Part shown: positions 16,683 to 25,496 of the stretch, piece after piece | Layout: each line of letters starts with the position of its first letter | Position numbering within the stretch: position 1 is the first letter of the stretch | NCBI GenBank assembly: GCA_028821575.1 | Contig: JAPPFW010000067.1 | Span: forward strand, 1 to 37,155 | DNA: 37,155 nt | Direction: 5' to 3' | DNA from: a bacterium | Lineage (GTDB): Bacteria; Actinomycetota; Acidimicrobiia; Spongiisociales; Spongiisociaceae | Made by a program: the position numbers and the translations under genes | Notes under the pieces: model-generated | The model's input: the letters and a program-made list of their open reading frames with translations, nothing else | What the model was told of the DNA's origin: nothing | Databases searched by the model: none

Positions 16683-19079
16683 TCACTCATCGAGCGCCGC
16701 CTCTTCCGGCGCCGGGATACTCGAGAGCGCATCCCTGACATAGCCGGCGAGTTGATCCTCGGTGGGAATGGACGGGTTCACCGGTGCCATCACGACCCCG
16801 TGATGCGGCGCGGGTCCCGACACGTCGATCAGGACGATGGGTTCGTGGAGCCGTCGTTCCGATCTCAGGTCGGGCGATCGGGACGAGATACTCGTGACTT
16901 CGCGCCCGGAGCCGACAATGCCGACGAAGCGGCGCCCTGCAAGGGATAGCCGGACGTAGGGGGGGCGCCATGGTCGCCATGGCGTCTTCCGTACAGCCCG
17001 CAGGTCCCCGGCCTGGAGACTGCCCGGCAAGTGGCGCGCTCTGCGGAAGTGGGTCTCGGACAGGTCAGATACGAGCGTCCATCCGTCCCCGACGCGGAAG
17101 GTTGCGTATCGCGCGCGCCGGGGTGGCCGGATCCGACCCGCGATCCGGTTGATCCCGTAGAGCCACCCCCATATGAAGGCCAGAAGGAGGGCGAGCATCG
17201 CTGTGATCAGGGCCGTCTCGACGGCCACGTTGCGGGGATGGTCGAAGCTGACGGAAACCCCGAGCGGTACCTGTCGTGTCAGTCCCGCCGGGTCCGCGGG
17301 GTCGGTGACGTACGCGAACAGGAGTATGTGGCCGTCCGGTGTCTGGACCGAGCGGTCGAGACGAGCGTGCAATTCGGCGGGCGCGGGGTCGCCGGAGGAC
17401 CACGAAGATGCTCCTCCCGGAAACGTCAGTTCGACTCCCACAGGGATCCCGTCGGCGCCGACGACAGGATCGGCCGGCAGCAGCCGTATCTCTCCTTCCC
17501 GGCCGTCGTCCTCGATGACGATGGGGATCGCGAACTCGGTGGCTTCGATGGAACCCAGCGCGGGCTCGGTGACCCGGAGTATCGGACCGTCGGGAAGATC
17601 GACCACCGTGAAGGTGACCGATGCCGTGGCGGGATCGGAGTGTTCCGATACGAGGCGAACCTCGAACGCGTGGTCCCCGACGGCGAGTGGCGGCGATCTG
17701 AAACGTCCGGGGCCGATGCGTGCCGGCGTGGTCCGCACACCGTCGAGAATGAAGTCGAGGAACGGTTCGTCGACTTCTGCGAGCGGCGCCCCTCCAGTCA
17801 GGAGCGAGAAGTCGATGGGTGTGTCAGGGAATACCGGGCTGGTCTCGATCCGGATGGAGAGGGTCGGTGTTTCGAGGACTACGGCTCCACAGACCTCCTC
17901 TACTGCTTCACCACGGACCTCGGTCGGAGTGTACGGGACATCGGAATAGTCGAGCACGATCCGGCGGGCTCGGTCGCCGTCCTCGAGACGGTGAGCAGGA
18001 TGGTCGGTGGACAGCTCCGGCGAGTCGCCCTCCGCTACGACTACCGCAGATCGGACGAACGCCGGAGCGATCCCGTCCGGCAGTCCCCCGTCCCACAGGA
18101 TGCCGGCGCGGGAAGCGACGGTGAGCCATGGCCCGGAGAGGTCCTCGCATGCCCTCGATGGGGGCATGGTGGTGGTCGTGGGCATGGTCGTAGTGGTGGT
18201 CGGGAGCGTCGTGGTGGTTGGCGTAGTCGTTGTGGGAGGTGGCGGCGGCTCGACGAACTTGAACTCCGGCCGCGTGGTCGTGTGGAGGGCGATGTTGTCC
18301 CCGCAACGCCCCTGCTCCATCATGTCGAGAAGGGTCTTGGTATCGCCGGATGGCGGTTCCCCCACGTAGAAGAGACGGATATCGAGACGGGCGCCGAGTT
18401 GACCGAGACGCTCCGAAAGGTTCTCGTAGCCCGGAGCGACTGTGGCCTCCCGGGACTCGTCGCCGCAAACCGCGGGGATCAACAGATCTGCTACATCGTT
18501 AGCGATCCGCCGATTGGTGAGCCGGCGTTCCAGGCCATCGTAGGGTCGTGGCGTCCGGTCACCCCGATGAGCATCGCTGAGATCGTGAAGTCCGTCCGTC
18601 AGCCACACGACCCGATGGCAGTCGGCTGACCAATCGAGATCGAGCAGTCCGTACAGGGCGGACACGTAGTCGGTGTTCAGGTCGTGGTCACTGAACTGTT
18701 CGATCGTGGACAGCACGTCGTCGTTGCCGCTCGCCTTCAGGTCGGTGAACTCACGACGCAGTTCGAAATCAGTGCCGAAGGCGGCCAATCCGATGCGTAC
18801 GCGCAATCCCGCCTCCACGGATCTCTCGAGGGAGGCCACGTAGCGCTTGGCGGCAGCGATCCGCTGGCCGTCCGGGTCGTTGGTGCGCAGGGACTGGGAC
18901 TCGTCCATCAGTATCAATACGTCCCACGACCGCGCCTCGGGAGGGCAGAACGCGTCCGCTCTTGCAGGATCCGGATCCTGAGCTCCGGAGGGTATGGCGA
19001 CGATGGTGCTCGTCGTCACGGCGATTAGGACGGAAACGGTGAAGACCAACGGGCCACGCGGACATGCCGCCCTGTTCAT
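16683..19079 (-). CDS. Membrane-anchored extracellular vWA (MIDAS) protein
   Basis: 798 residues from the ATG at 19079, which overlaps the upstream stop by four bases; a reading from 19199 is open but would bury the signal peptide. Signal peptide 1-33 (SGA/Q). A vWA domain at about 52-270 has a complete metal site: DESQS (Asp59, Ser61, Ser63), Thr136 and TDG (Asp162). A Pro/Thr linker (279-307) leads to two or three beta-sandwich-like segments (about 310-612), one span (617-643) and a 155-residue cytoplasmic tail with a basic start. Several Cys lie outside the membrane. It probably binds a ligand outside and signals or couples to the tubulin-like protein inside; the gene for that protein starts 60 bases downstream. 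Confidence 0.88.
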   Translation of the reverse strand: MNRAACPRGPLVFTVSVLIAVTTSTIVAIPSGAQDPDPARADAFCPPEARSWDVLILMDESQSLRTNDPDGQRIAAAKRYVASLERSVEAGLRVRIGLAAFGTDFELRREFTDLKASGNDDVLSTIEQFSDHDLNTDYVSALYGLLDLDWSADCHRVVWLTDGLHDLSDAHRGDRTPRPYDGLERRLTNRRIANDVADLLIPAVCGDESREATVAPGYENLSERLGQLGARLDIRLFYVGEPPSGDTKTLLDMMEQGRCGDNIALHTTTRPEFKFVEPPPPPTTTTPTTTTLPTTTTTMPTTTTMPPSRACEDLSGPWLTVASRAGILWDGGLPDGIAPAFVRSAVVVAEGDSPELSTDHPAHRLEDGDRARRIVLDYSDVPYTPTEVRGEAVEEVCGAVVLETPTLSIRIETSPVFPDTPIDFSLLTGGAPLAEVDEPFLDFILDGVRTTPARIGPGRFRSPPLAVGDHAFEVRLVSEHSDPATASVTFTVVDLPDGPILRVTEPALGSIEATEFAIPIVIEDDGREGEIRLLPADPVVGADGIPVGVELTFPGGASSWSSGDPAPAELHARLDRSVQTPDGHILLFAYVTDPADPAGLTRQVPLGVSVSFDHPRNVAVETALITAMLALLLAFIWGWLYGINRIAGRIRPPRRARYATFRVGDGWTLVSDLSETHFRRARHLPGSLQAGDLRAVRKTPWRPWRPPYVRLSLAGRRFVGIVGSGREVTSISSRSPDLRSERRLHEPIVLIDVSGPAPHHGVVMAPVNPSIPTEDQLAGYVRDALSSIPAPEEAALDE
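18159..18245 (-). repeat. Low-complexity Pro/Thr linker tract
   Basis: Encodes residues 279-307 of the vWA protein: a proline run, then Thr quartets and quintets broken by Pro, Leu and Met. The DNA is a quasi-repeat of GGT/GGTC units on the plus strand, likely length-variable between strains. Such linkers in actinobacterial surface proteins are usually extended and often glycosylated. Confidence 0.75.
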
Positions 19080-19498
19080 AGCGACCACTCTCTGGCGATC
19101 CGGACGGCGATGAGGTAGCCGCACAGTAGGGCTCCCACGACGGATGCGAGGAGGGAGAGCCTGGCCAGGATGGTGGGTCTCCACCACCGCTCCTGCCACC
19201 TCGTCCGCTCGCGAAACCTCCCCAACTGGAACAGCGCGAAGCCAGGGAGCGAGAAGACGAGGACCGCCAGGATCCCGCCGACTGCCCGCTGGAACGCCTG
19301 GTCACCGGTTCTTCCGACCTCGCCTGCGGTCAGGGCTGCCGCTACAGCAATAGATGTACCCAGCAACGAGACCAAGAGCCATACAACCCATGGCGTGACC
19401 CGCAGTCGCGGTGGCCTATGGTGGAGTTTCCTTCGCGGGTTTCTCGGTCCGGCCTCCCGCTCCCTGGATCGCGGGTCGGACTCGAACCTATAGCTCAT
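19076..19498 (-). CDS. Small three-TM protein at the head of the tubulin/vWA operon
   Basis: 140 residues, unrecognised. A basic, polar N-terminal 35 residues (arginine-rich, likely cytoplasmic) precede three hydrophobic spans at about 36-57, 72-92 and 110-131, with a basic Trp/Arg loop FRERTRWQERWWRP between the last two. The start ATG at 19498 has AGGAA about nine bases upstream. The TGA overlaps the vWA start codon, so the two products are made together, probably to form one membrane complex. Confidence 0.75.
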   Translation of the reverse strand: MSYRFESDPRSREREAGPRNPRRKLHHRPPRLRVTPWVVWLLVSLLGTSIAVAAALTAGEVGRTGDQAFQRAVGGILAVLVFSLPGFALFQLGRFRERTRWQERWWRPTILARLSLLASVVGALLCGYLIAVRIAREWSL

Positions 19499-19592
19499 GG
19501 CAGCGGAGTTCCTGCGATTGCTTCCCTTAGGTAGTCACCGGAGGCGGCATTGATATGCAGGTCTGTTCACCCTGGATGATGTAATTCGCTAC

Positions 19593-19622
19593 ACTCTACT
19601 CCTTGGTGGGGGGTGCCGACAA
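19593..19622 (-). promoter_or_regulatory. Candidate promoter of the tubulin/vWA operon
   Basis: Minus strand TTGTCG (19617-19622), 18 bases, TAGAGT (19593-19598); each hexamer matches four of six consensus bases. Transcription would begin near 19586, giving a leader of about 88 bases before 19498. Confidence 0.35.
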
Positions 19623-19692
19623 CCTCGTTCCGGCCGATGAGATGTGCGAGGAGCCCGGCTTCAGGCGGCACGGCAGTGGCGCAGTGTGAACT

Positions 19693-19717
19693 GGGCCGGC
19701 GCCGGGGTAGCCGGCCC
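19693..19717 (-). terminator. Hairpin after the M20 hydrolase gene
   Basis: A perfect 8-bp inverted repeat, GGGCCGGC and GCCGGCCC, with a 9-base loop begins five bases after the M20 stop. There is no U-tract, as is common for actinobacterial terminators. It would separate this transcription unit from the tubulin/vWA operon. Confidence 0.5.
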
Positions 19718-19721
19718 GTGT

Positions 19722-21077
19722 TCAGGCGCGGGCGGGGAGGCGTTGGATGATCCGGTCCAGCAGTTCTGCGGTCAGTCCGAGCGAGCGCACCCCGATGCGT
19801 TCGTCGTTGCCGTGGAACATGCCCAGGAAGTCGCTGAACGGCACGCGGTCGTCGAAGAGGCCCACGCCGTAGGCCTTGATTCCCCTGGCCCTGAAGAACC
19901 GGGCGTCGGTCGTTGCAGGTGTCATCGCCGGTACGACCCTTCTGCTCCCGGTCAGCGACTCGTAGGCGTCTCCGATCGCCTCCCAGAGCGGTCCCTCGGC
20001 TGCCGATGAGTTGGCCGGGTAATGGATCACCTCGTCTATGTCGACCTCCTCGTACAGAGGTCCCAGCACCTTGCGGAGGTGGTCCTCCACGATCTGTTCC
20101 GTCTGGCCGGGCAGGACTCTCATGTCGAGCGACGTATCGGCCCGGTCGGCGACGGTGTTGGCCTTGGTTCCTCCGCTGACCAGGTTGGGACTGACGGTCA
20201 GGTGGGTGCAGGCATGCACCCAGCGGGCCAGCACAGGATCCTCGACCGCCATGCGCTCGATCTCGACGTCGATCCGGTCGGGATCGAGGAGCGCGGCGAC
20301 GCGCCCGGCATCCCACCCGATGCCCTCCACGAACATGCGCCACTCGGGTGTCAGCTCGACGGGGCTACCGGAGCCGGCGAGGGCGACGATGGCTTCGGCC
20401 ACCTTGACCACCGCGTTGTCCGTTCCGTAGGGCTGGCTGCCATGCGACGGGACCCCTGTACCTCGAATGATCCTCCAGCAGGGACCCTTCTCGGCGACCT
20501 TCACCGGATGGATGGGGAGTCGGCCGGGCTCGCGGACGGACGGGTAGGCGACCTCGGTCAGGACGTAGTCGCACTCGAGCAGTTCCGGCCGGTTGTCCAT
20601 AATCCAGCCCGCTCCGAGCCCGCCTCCCTGCTCCTCGTCCGCCACCCCCAGATACATGAGATCACCCGCCGGTCGGCGGTCCCCCACCAGGTAAGGCTTG
20701 AACACCACCGCCATGGCGGCTGTGACGTTGAGCATGTCGACTGCTCCCCGGCCCCACACCATTCCGTCCACGACCTCCGCCCCGAACGGGTCGACCGACC
20801 ATCCCCGCTCCGTGACCGGTACCACATCGAGGTGTCCCATCAGCAGGAGGGTCGGCGCAGCGGGGTCGCTTCCCGGGACGCGGTAGACGATGCTCTGGCG
20901 CCCAGGTGCGGGCTCCACGACCTCGCCGGAGACGCCGAAGTACTCCTCGAGGGTCGTCACCGACCGTTCCTCGTGGCCGGATTGGGGCGTCCCGTCGTTC
21001 ACGCAGCGGTTCCGGATGAGCGCTTGAAGGAGTTCGAGCACCTCGCCCTCCCTGCTCGTAGTCGTGGTGTCGTTCAT
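19722..21077 (-). CDS. M20/M25/M40-family metallohydrolase (dipeptidase-like)
   Basis: 451 residues with the M20 metal site: MGHLDVVPV (His82, Asp84), Asp114 in WGRGAVDMLN, and the Glu pair in VADEEQGGG (148-149), then the dimerisation domain and a late catalytic region. It is closer in style to carboxypeptidase/dipeptidase M20 members than the protein at 1249-2511. It likely cleaves small peptides or N-acyl amino acids in the cytoplasm. The start overlaps the Nudix stop by four bases, so it is last in a four-gene operon that begins at 22428. Confidence 0.88.
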   Translation of the reverse strand: MNDTTTTSREGEVLELLQALIRNRCVNDGTPQSGHEERSVTTLEEYFGVSGEVVEPAPGRQSIVYRVPGSDPAAPTLLLMGHLDVVPVTERGWSVDPFGAEVVDGMVWGRGAVDMLNVTAAMAVVFKPYLVGDRRPAGDLMYLGVADEEQGGGLGAGWIMDNRPELLECDYVLTEVAYPSVREPGRLPIHPVKVAEKGPCWRIIRGTGVPSHGSQPYGTDNAVVKVAEAIVALAGSGSPVELTPEWRMFVEGIGWDAGRVAALLDPDRIDVEIERMAVEDPVLARWVHACTHLTVSPNLVSGGTKANTVADRADTSLDMRVLPGQTEQIVEDHLRKVLGPLYEEVDIDEVIHYPANSSAAEGPLWEAIGDAYESLTGSRRVVPAMTPATTDARFFRARGIKAYGVGLFDDRVPFSDFLGMFHGNDERIGVRSLGLTAELLDRIIQRLPARA

Positions 21078-21487
21078 ATCCCGAGCTTCTCCAACAGGTC
21101 GTACATCGTTGGTGTGAGGGCCAACGACCGCAGTTCCTCGAGCGGCACGAAAGCCGCCGATGCTGCGTCATCCCCCGCGGCCAGATCGCCGCCCACGACC
21201 TTGCCCGCGTAGTCCACGATCACCACGTGATGCTCGGGCGGATCACCCTCCCCGAGCGCTTCCCCGAGCCACACCACCCCTCCGAGTTCGACCTCGAGGC
21301 CGGTCTCCTCCCTGATCTCGCGCACCGCAGCCTCGGTGAGGCGTTCCCCGTAGCGGACCTTCCCTCCGGGTACGGCCCACGATCCCACCAGAGGCCCGCG
21401 TCCCCGCTCGACCAGCAACATCCGGCCGCGGTCGATGACGACCACTCCCACCCCGACCACGGGGGCCCGCTCATCGGTGGCGGTCAT
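21074..21487 (-). CDS. Nudix hydrolase
   Basis: 137 residues with a full Nudix box, GGKVRYGERLTEAAVREIREETG (about 41-63), carrying the REIREETG metal-binding core. The family hydrolyses nucleoside diphosphates linked to another moiety, such as oxidised dNTPs or ADP-ribose; the short single-domain form is close to MutT/ADP-ribose types and the substrate is undetermined. It overlaps both neighbours by four bases (GNAT upstream, M20 downstream). Confidence 0.92.
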   Translation of the reverse strand: MTATDERAPVVGVGVVVIDRGRMLLVERGRGPLVGSWAVPGGKVRYGERLTEAAVREIREETGLEVELGGVVWLGEALGEGDPPEHHVVIVDYAGKVVGGDLAAGDDAASAAFVPLEELRSLALTPTMYDLLEKLGI

Positions 21488-22050
21488 CGGGTCGACCTGA
21501 AGGTCGCCCCGATCCGGCGCCCGCCGTCGGGCCGGTCGCTGTGGTGCATCACGATCGACCGCGCCGAGAAGCCTCCCGCCTCGAAGAAGTTCTTGGCGAG
21601 GCGGTGCCCGGGCAGCACGTGGGCGTCGAACAGTTCGTGGCCCAGGCCGCGGAAGTCGTCCATCAGGGTGTCCCGCATGATCTCGCCGACCCCTACCCCG
21701 CGGGCCTCCTCCTCGACGAACACCAGCCTGATCGCCGCGATCCTCGTGTTCCCCTCATGGGCGAGCAGGGTCTCGGAGCGTCCGTAGATGAACCCCAGCG
21801 GGTAGCCATCGACCTCTCCCAGATAGAGCCTGGAGACGCTGTCGTCGATCCGGGCGAGCAGCGACCTCTCGACCGGTTCTTCGAGGCCGTCGGCGCGGGG
21901 CCACATGGGATGGATGGCCACCATTTCGGCTTCCAACCTACGGTATAGGTGGACGAGAACGTCCAAGTCCTCGGCTCGGGCGAGCCGGGCGGTGACCGAG
22001 ATACCCATCTTGGTGGAGGAGGCTAGCCGCACTGGACGACCGGGCAGCAC
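21484..22050 (-). CDS. GNAT-family N-acetyltransferase
   Basis: 188 residues from a GTG at 22050; the ATG at 22008 (MGISVTARLARAEDL), which begins right at the GNAT fold, is an equally plausible start. The acetyl-CoA loop is LVFVEEEARGVGVGEIMRD (an R/Q-x-x-G-x-G/A variant), followed by the AKNFFEAGGF motif typical of strand 5/helix 4. The acetyl acceptor is unknown. Situated 21 bases after the DUF4193-like gene and coupled to the Nudix gene. Confidence 0.85.
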   Translation of the reverse strand: MLPGRPVRLASSTKMGISVTARLARAEDLDVLVHLYRRLEAEMVAIHPMWPRADGLEEPVERSLLARIDDSVSRLYLGEVDGYPLGFIYGRSETLLAHEGNTRIAAIRLVFVEEEARGVGVGEIMRDTLMDDFRGLGHELFDAHVLPGHRLAKNFFEAGGFSARSIVMHHSDRPDGGRRIGATFRSTR

Positions 22051-22071
22051 TCGAGGATCCAGCCGCCTTCC

Positions 22072-22428
22072 TCAGACGCAGTCGACGCAGAGTACGTTCT
22101 GGCGGTCCGCCAACTGCACGTTCTTGAGGAGCAGGAAGCAGGATCGGCAGACGAACTCGTCACCCCGCCGGGACTGTGCCGTCATGTCGAAGGCGACTTC
22201 CTCCCGGCGGATCGCCATGATCTCCGACGCCTCGTCGACCAGGATCGTGGCCGACTCGTTGGTTTCCACCGTCTCCAGTTCCTCGGCTTCGAGAGCGTCG
22301 AGGGTCACTGTGCCGTTGCCCGCCTCATCGTTTTCATCGTCCAATTCGGAGTCCTCTGCGTACGTCCTGTCGGTATCCGGATCGATACCGTCCTCGAACG
22401 GATCCCTGGTTGCGTCATTCTCTTGCAC
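22072..22428 (-). CDS. DUF4193-like zinc-ribbon protein
   Basis: 118 residues from a GTG at 22428. An acidic, disordered N-terminal half (about 1-55) is followed by the C-terminal zinc ribbon FVCRSCFLLLKNVQL ... LCVDC with Cys94, Cys97, Cys114 and Cys117. This layout matches the small actinobacterial DUF4193 family, whose function is not known to me. The ribbon is intact, so the protein should bind zinc. It is first in the operon with GNAT, Nudix and M20 genes. Confidence 0.8.
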   Translation of the reverse strand: MQENDATRDPFEDGIDPDTDRTYAEDSELDDENDEAGNGTVTLDALEAEELETVETNESATILVDEASEIMAIRREEVAFDMTAQSRRGDEFVCRSCFLLLKNVQLADRQNVLCVDCV

Positions 22429-22437
22429 GGCGGCGAG

Positions 22438-22443
22438 AGTATA
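22438..22443 (-). promoter_or_regulatory. -10 box of the DUF4193-like operon
   Basis: TATACT on the minus strand ends nine bases before the GTG at 22428, which would give a leader of two or three bases at most. No convincing -35 and no ribosome site. Confidence 0.45.
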
Positions 22444-22554
22444 GACGCGGGGCGCGTCCGGCGCGGAAACTACCTGCGTGCGGTCGGGGTGGTGGGCACG
22501 CTACTCCGGATCGGTCCATCCTCCTGAAGAGGGTCCCGCTCCGGACGGTCGGGA

Positions 22555-23439
22555 TCAGATCTTCAGCCTGATCCGGCCCGCCTGGAGGCGTACGAGCAAC
22601 GGCGTACTGCCGAGCGGTTCTCCATCGGCCTCCACGGGCCACGGTTCCGCGGTCTCGACCCGGACCTCCCCCGCTACGAAACGCCTCACCGACGGGTCCG
22701 TGAGGTGATGCCCCCCGCGGGCCTTGGGCATCAACCTGGCCACTTCCCGCTTGGTGGCCGTGATCACCTGCACGTCCAGCAGTTGGTCCACCATGGAGGC
22801 GCGGGGGGCGATGTTGAAACCGCCTCCGAAGAACTGTCCGTTGGCGAACACCGCGGTGAGGGCGTTACCCCGGAAGCTGCGTCCTCCGGCCTCGAGCGAG
22901 ATCTCGGTCATCCGGAATCCTGGAAGTGACGCAGCCACCCCTCCTACGTACCGGAAAGTCCCCAACCATCCCGGGAACCGGTAAGAGGCGGCGGCCGCGG
23001 CGGCCGTGGCGCCGATGCTGGCGACGTTCAGGAAGTACCTCCTGCCCCATTCCCCGATCGCCAGTCCGACATCGACCGGGTAGGTGGAGTCGCCGGCAAG
23101 GCGGTCGGCGGCCGGCCCGATCCGGTTCCCGAGGCCGAAGGTCCGGAGCAGGTCGCACCCGGTTCCGGTGGGCAGGATTCCGAGGACGGGTCGTGAGTCC
23201 CATTGGTGGGTCATCACGGCGTTCAGGACGGCGTTGACCGTTCCGTCGCCCCCTACGGCCACGAACCGGGTCCGCCGCTCTGCGGCTGCCCGGGCCACCG
23301 TCCGGCGCAGTGCGTCCAGGCCAGCCACCTCCGTCACCTCAGCCGGTACGTCCCGGTTGCCCAGTGCTGCCTCGACGCGGGACCTGGCATGGCGGCCGCG
23401 GGCGGCGTAGGGGTTGACCAGCACCAGCCAGGGTGTCAT
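22555..23439 (-). CDS. Diacylglycerol/lipid kinase family protein
   Basis: 294 residues of the DAGK catalytic fold: the N-terminal WLVLVNPYAARGR strand-loop, FVAVGGDGTVNAVLNAV (about 60-76) and LGILPTGTGCDLLRTFGL, which are the nucleotide and phosphate loops of YegS/DagK-type lipid kinases; the C-terminal beta-sandwich follows. It likely phosphorylates diacylglycerol or a related lipid with ATP at the membrane. The usual N in GTGND is replaced by C (GTGCD), a minor departure. The start overlaps the helicase stop (ATGA), so it belongs to the tatA-tatC-helicase operon. Confidence 0.9.
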   Translation of the reverse strand: MTPWLVLVNPYAARGRHARSRVEAALGNRDVPAEVTEVAGLDALRRTVARAAAERRTRFVAVGGDGTVNAVLNAVMTHQWDSRPVLGILPTGTGCDLLRTFGLGNRIGPAADRLAGDSTYPVDVGLAIGEWGRRYFLNVASIGATAAAAAASYRFPGWLGTFRYVGGVAASLPGFRMTEISLEAGGRSFRGNALTAVFANGQFFGGGFNIAPRASMVDQLLDVQVITATKREVARLMPKARGGHHLTDPSVRRFVAGEVRVETAEPWPVEADGEPLGSTPLLVRLQAGRIRLKI

Positions 23440-25496
23440 ACCACTCCTCCGGCGGCGACCACCCCCCGGTCCATCCCGGCATGCAGCGGACCGATCACAC
23501 GACCGAGTCGTCCGACTCCCAAAACCTCGGCGGCATCCCTGATCTGGCGCAACACGTCGAGCAACTGGCGGGCGTTCCTCACGAAGTCCCCCGGGTCCAA
23601 GGTCTCTTCTTCGAGTAGAACCTCAAGGTCGAGGTCCCTGGCCCACGCATAGGCCAGGTATCCGAATCCGGCTTCCGGGGGTCGGGTAGCGGGCAGGCGG
23701 TGGGCTTTCTCGGCCGATGCGTGAGCGTCCCAGAGGGCCATCAGGCTCCCCCAGCGCCGCTCCAGCCGGTCGGTGGGCCAGGGTTCGGGCGAATCCGACT
23801 CGCGACGCGGTTCGTAGATGAAGGCCGACACCGAAGCGGCCAGCTCCGGAGGGGTGAGGTCCGCCAGTATGCCGGTCCGGATGGCTTCGACCAGTAGGAA
23901 GTCCATCTCGTTGTAGACCTTTCGTAGGGCCTCGCCCGGCGGGCGGAGCGTCCACCCGTCGACGTACCCGCGATCCTCGAGCAGGCGCCGGGCCCGGTGG
24001 AATCTACTCACCAGGCCGCCGGTCGCTGCCGGGTCGTGGCTCGGGACGCCCCGGCGGGTCGGTGATCGCCCACGGCCGCCTCGGCGCCGCTGGAACTCGG
24101 CGAACGATGCTTCCAGGAGCCGCTCGGCCTGGCGCCGGGGGTAGTTGGCGATCAGGTTCACCACCATGTTGTAGGTGGGCCGGAAGCTGGACCGGAGCGG
24201 ATGGCTTCCCAGGTCTGCGATCGACACCATCCTCTCGAATGGGACGTAGGGCGAGTGGAGCACCACTCCGTGACCCACGCTGTCGATTCCCCGGCGTCCC
24301 GCCCGCCCGCTCAGTTGGGTGAACTCGCCGGGGAGCATCAGTTCGTGTCCCTCCCCGGTGAACTTGGAGAGCCGGTCCAGCACCACGGTCCGGGCCGGCA
24401 TGTTGATACCTAGGGCCAGGGTCTCGGTTGCGAACACCAGCTTCACGAGGCCGTCGCAGAAGAGTTGTTCGGTCACCTCCTTGAAGGCGGGCACCAGTCC
24501 CGCGTGATGGGCTGCCACTCCCTTCTCGAGCGCCGCCAGCCATCGCCCGTAGCCGAGAGCCCTCAGGTCGGACCAGTCGATGTGCGCGGTTCCCGCCTCG
24601 GCCCGGCGCCGGATCTCCTCCTGTTCCGACTCGTCGGTCAGCCGGATCCCGGTTCCCGCCACCCGCGAGGCCGCTTCGTCGCAGCCGATCCGCGAGAAGA
24701 CGAAGTAGATGGCCGGCAGCATGTTGAGAAACGCCAGGTGCTCGACCAGTTCCAGACGCTTCGGGGTGCCGAACCTACGGCGGCGCCCGCCCCGACGGGA
24801 CAGCAGGCGGGTAATCGACCGGTTCGGCCTCAGCCCCCCGGCCGTGTCCACGAACAGGGGAAGCACGTGTACCTCCTTGCTGTAGCGGTCCCAGACGGCC
24901 CACCACCTCTCGAGCCGGACCGGCCGGTGGTCCTCGATCACCAGTTCCGTCCGCCCGCGCCGGGCCCGAAGCCACTCGGTGAACTCGTCGGCGTTGGCCA
25001 CGGTGGCCGAGAGGCAGACCAGGCCGATGTGCCGGGGGGCGTGGATGATCACCTCCTCCCACACTGCCCCGCGGAACCGGTCCTGCAGGTAGTGGACCTC
25101 GTCGAGCACCACGGTCTCGACCGCAGCCAGATCGGTGCCGGCGTAGATCATGTTCCGGAGCACCTCGGTGGTCATCACCACTATGGGTGCTCCGTTGTTG
25201 ATGGTGTTGTCTCCGGTCAGCAGCCCGACCCGGTCGGGTCCGTAGGCGTCGACGAAGTCCCGGTACTTCTGGTTGGACAGCGCCTTCAGGGGAGTGGTGT
25301 AGAACACGCGCCGCCTTCGCTCGAGGCTCAGATGTACGGCCGCCTCCGCTACGAGCGTCTTTCCCGCTCCGGTGGGCGCGGTCACCACCACCGACCCTCC
25401 CCGCTCGACCGCCTCGGCCGCGAGCACCTGGAAGGGATCGGGGGTGAACGGGAGCGACTCGAAGAACCGGTGGACCCTCACTTCTTCAGGGTCCAC
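23436..25496 (-). CDS. helY: Ski2/Mtr4-like DEAD/DEAH-box helicase (HelY-like)
   Basis: 686 residues from a GTG at 25496 overlapping tatC by 19 bases. Helicase motifs in order: Q-like FTPDPFQVLAAEA, Walker A APTGAGKT (40-47), motif II DEVH (132-135), SAT (LSATVAN), motif V TETLALGINMPARTV and motif VI QLSGRAGRRGID. This is the Ski2-like superfamily 2 group; the tatA-tatC-helY order is that of mycobacteria. The C-terminal region is short, so the protein is clearly smaller than mycobacterial HelY (about 900). It probably unwinds RNA during processing or decay. I use the symbol for family and position, not shown function. Confidence 0.9.
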   Translation of the reverse strand: MDPEEVRVHRFFESLPFTPDPFQVLAAEAVERGGSVVVTAPTGAGKTLVAEAAVHLSLERRRRVFYTTPLKALSNQKYRDFVDAYGPDRVGLLTGDNTINNGAPIVVMTTEVLRNMIYAGTDLAAVETVVLDEVHYLQDRFRGAVWEEVIIHAPRHIGLVCLSATVANADEFTEWLRARRGRTELVIEDHRPVRLERWWAVWDRYSKEVHVLPLFVDTAGGLRPNRSITRLLSRRGGRRRRFGTPKRLELVEHLAFLNMLPAIYFVFSRIGCDEAASRVAGTGIRLTDESEQEEIRRRAEAGTAHIDWSDLRALGYGRWLAALEKGVAAHHAGLVPAFKEVTEQLFCDGLVKLVFATETLALGINMPARTVVLDRLSKFTGEGHELMLPGEFTQLSGRAGRRGIDSVGHGVVLHSPYVPFERMVSIADLGSHPLRSSFRPTYNMVVNLIANYPRRQAERLLEASFAEFQRRRGGRGRSPTRRGVPSHDPAATGGLVSRFHRARRLLEDRGYVDGWTLRPPGEALRKVYNEMDFLLVEAIRTGILADLTPPELAASVSAFIYEPRRESDSPEPWPTDRLERRWGSLMALWDAHASAEKAHRLPATRPPEAGFGYLAYAWARDLDLEVLLEEETLDPGDFVRNARQLLDVLRQIRDAAEVLGVGRLGRVIGPLHAGMDRGVVAAGGVV

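Noticed and set aside
19080..19199. Upstream extension of the vWA protein by 40 codons
   Set aside because: It would bury the signal peptide and overlap the small membrane gene; the ATG at 19079 forms an ATGA coupling.
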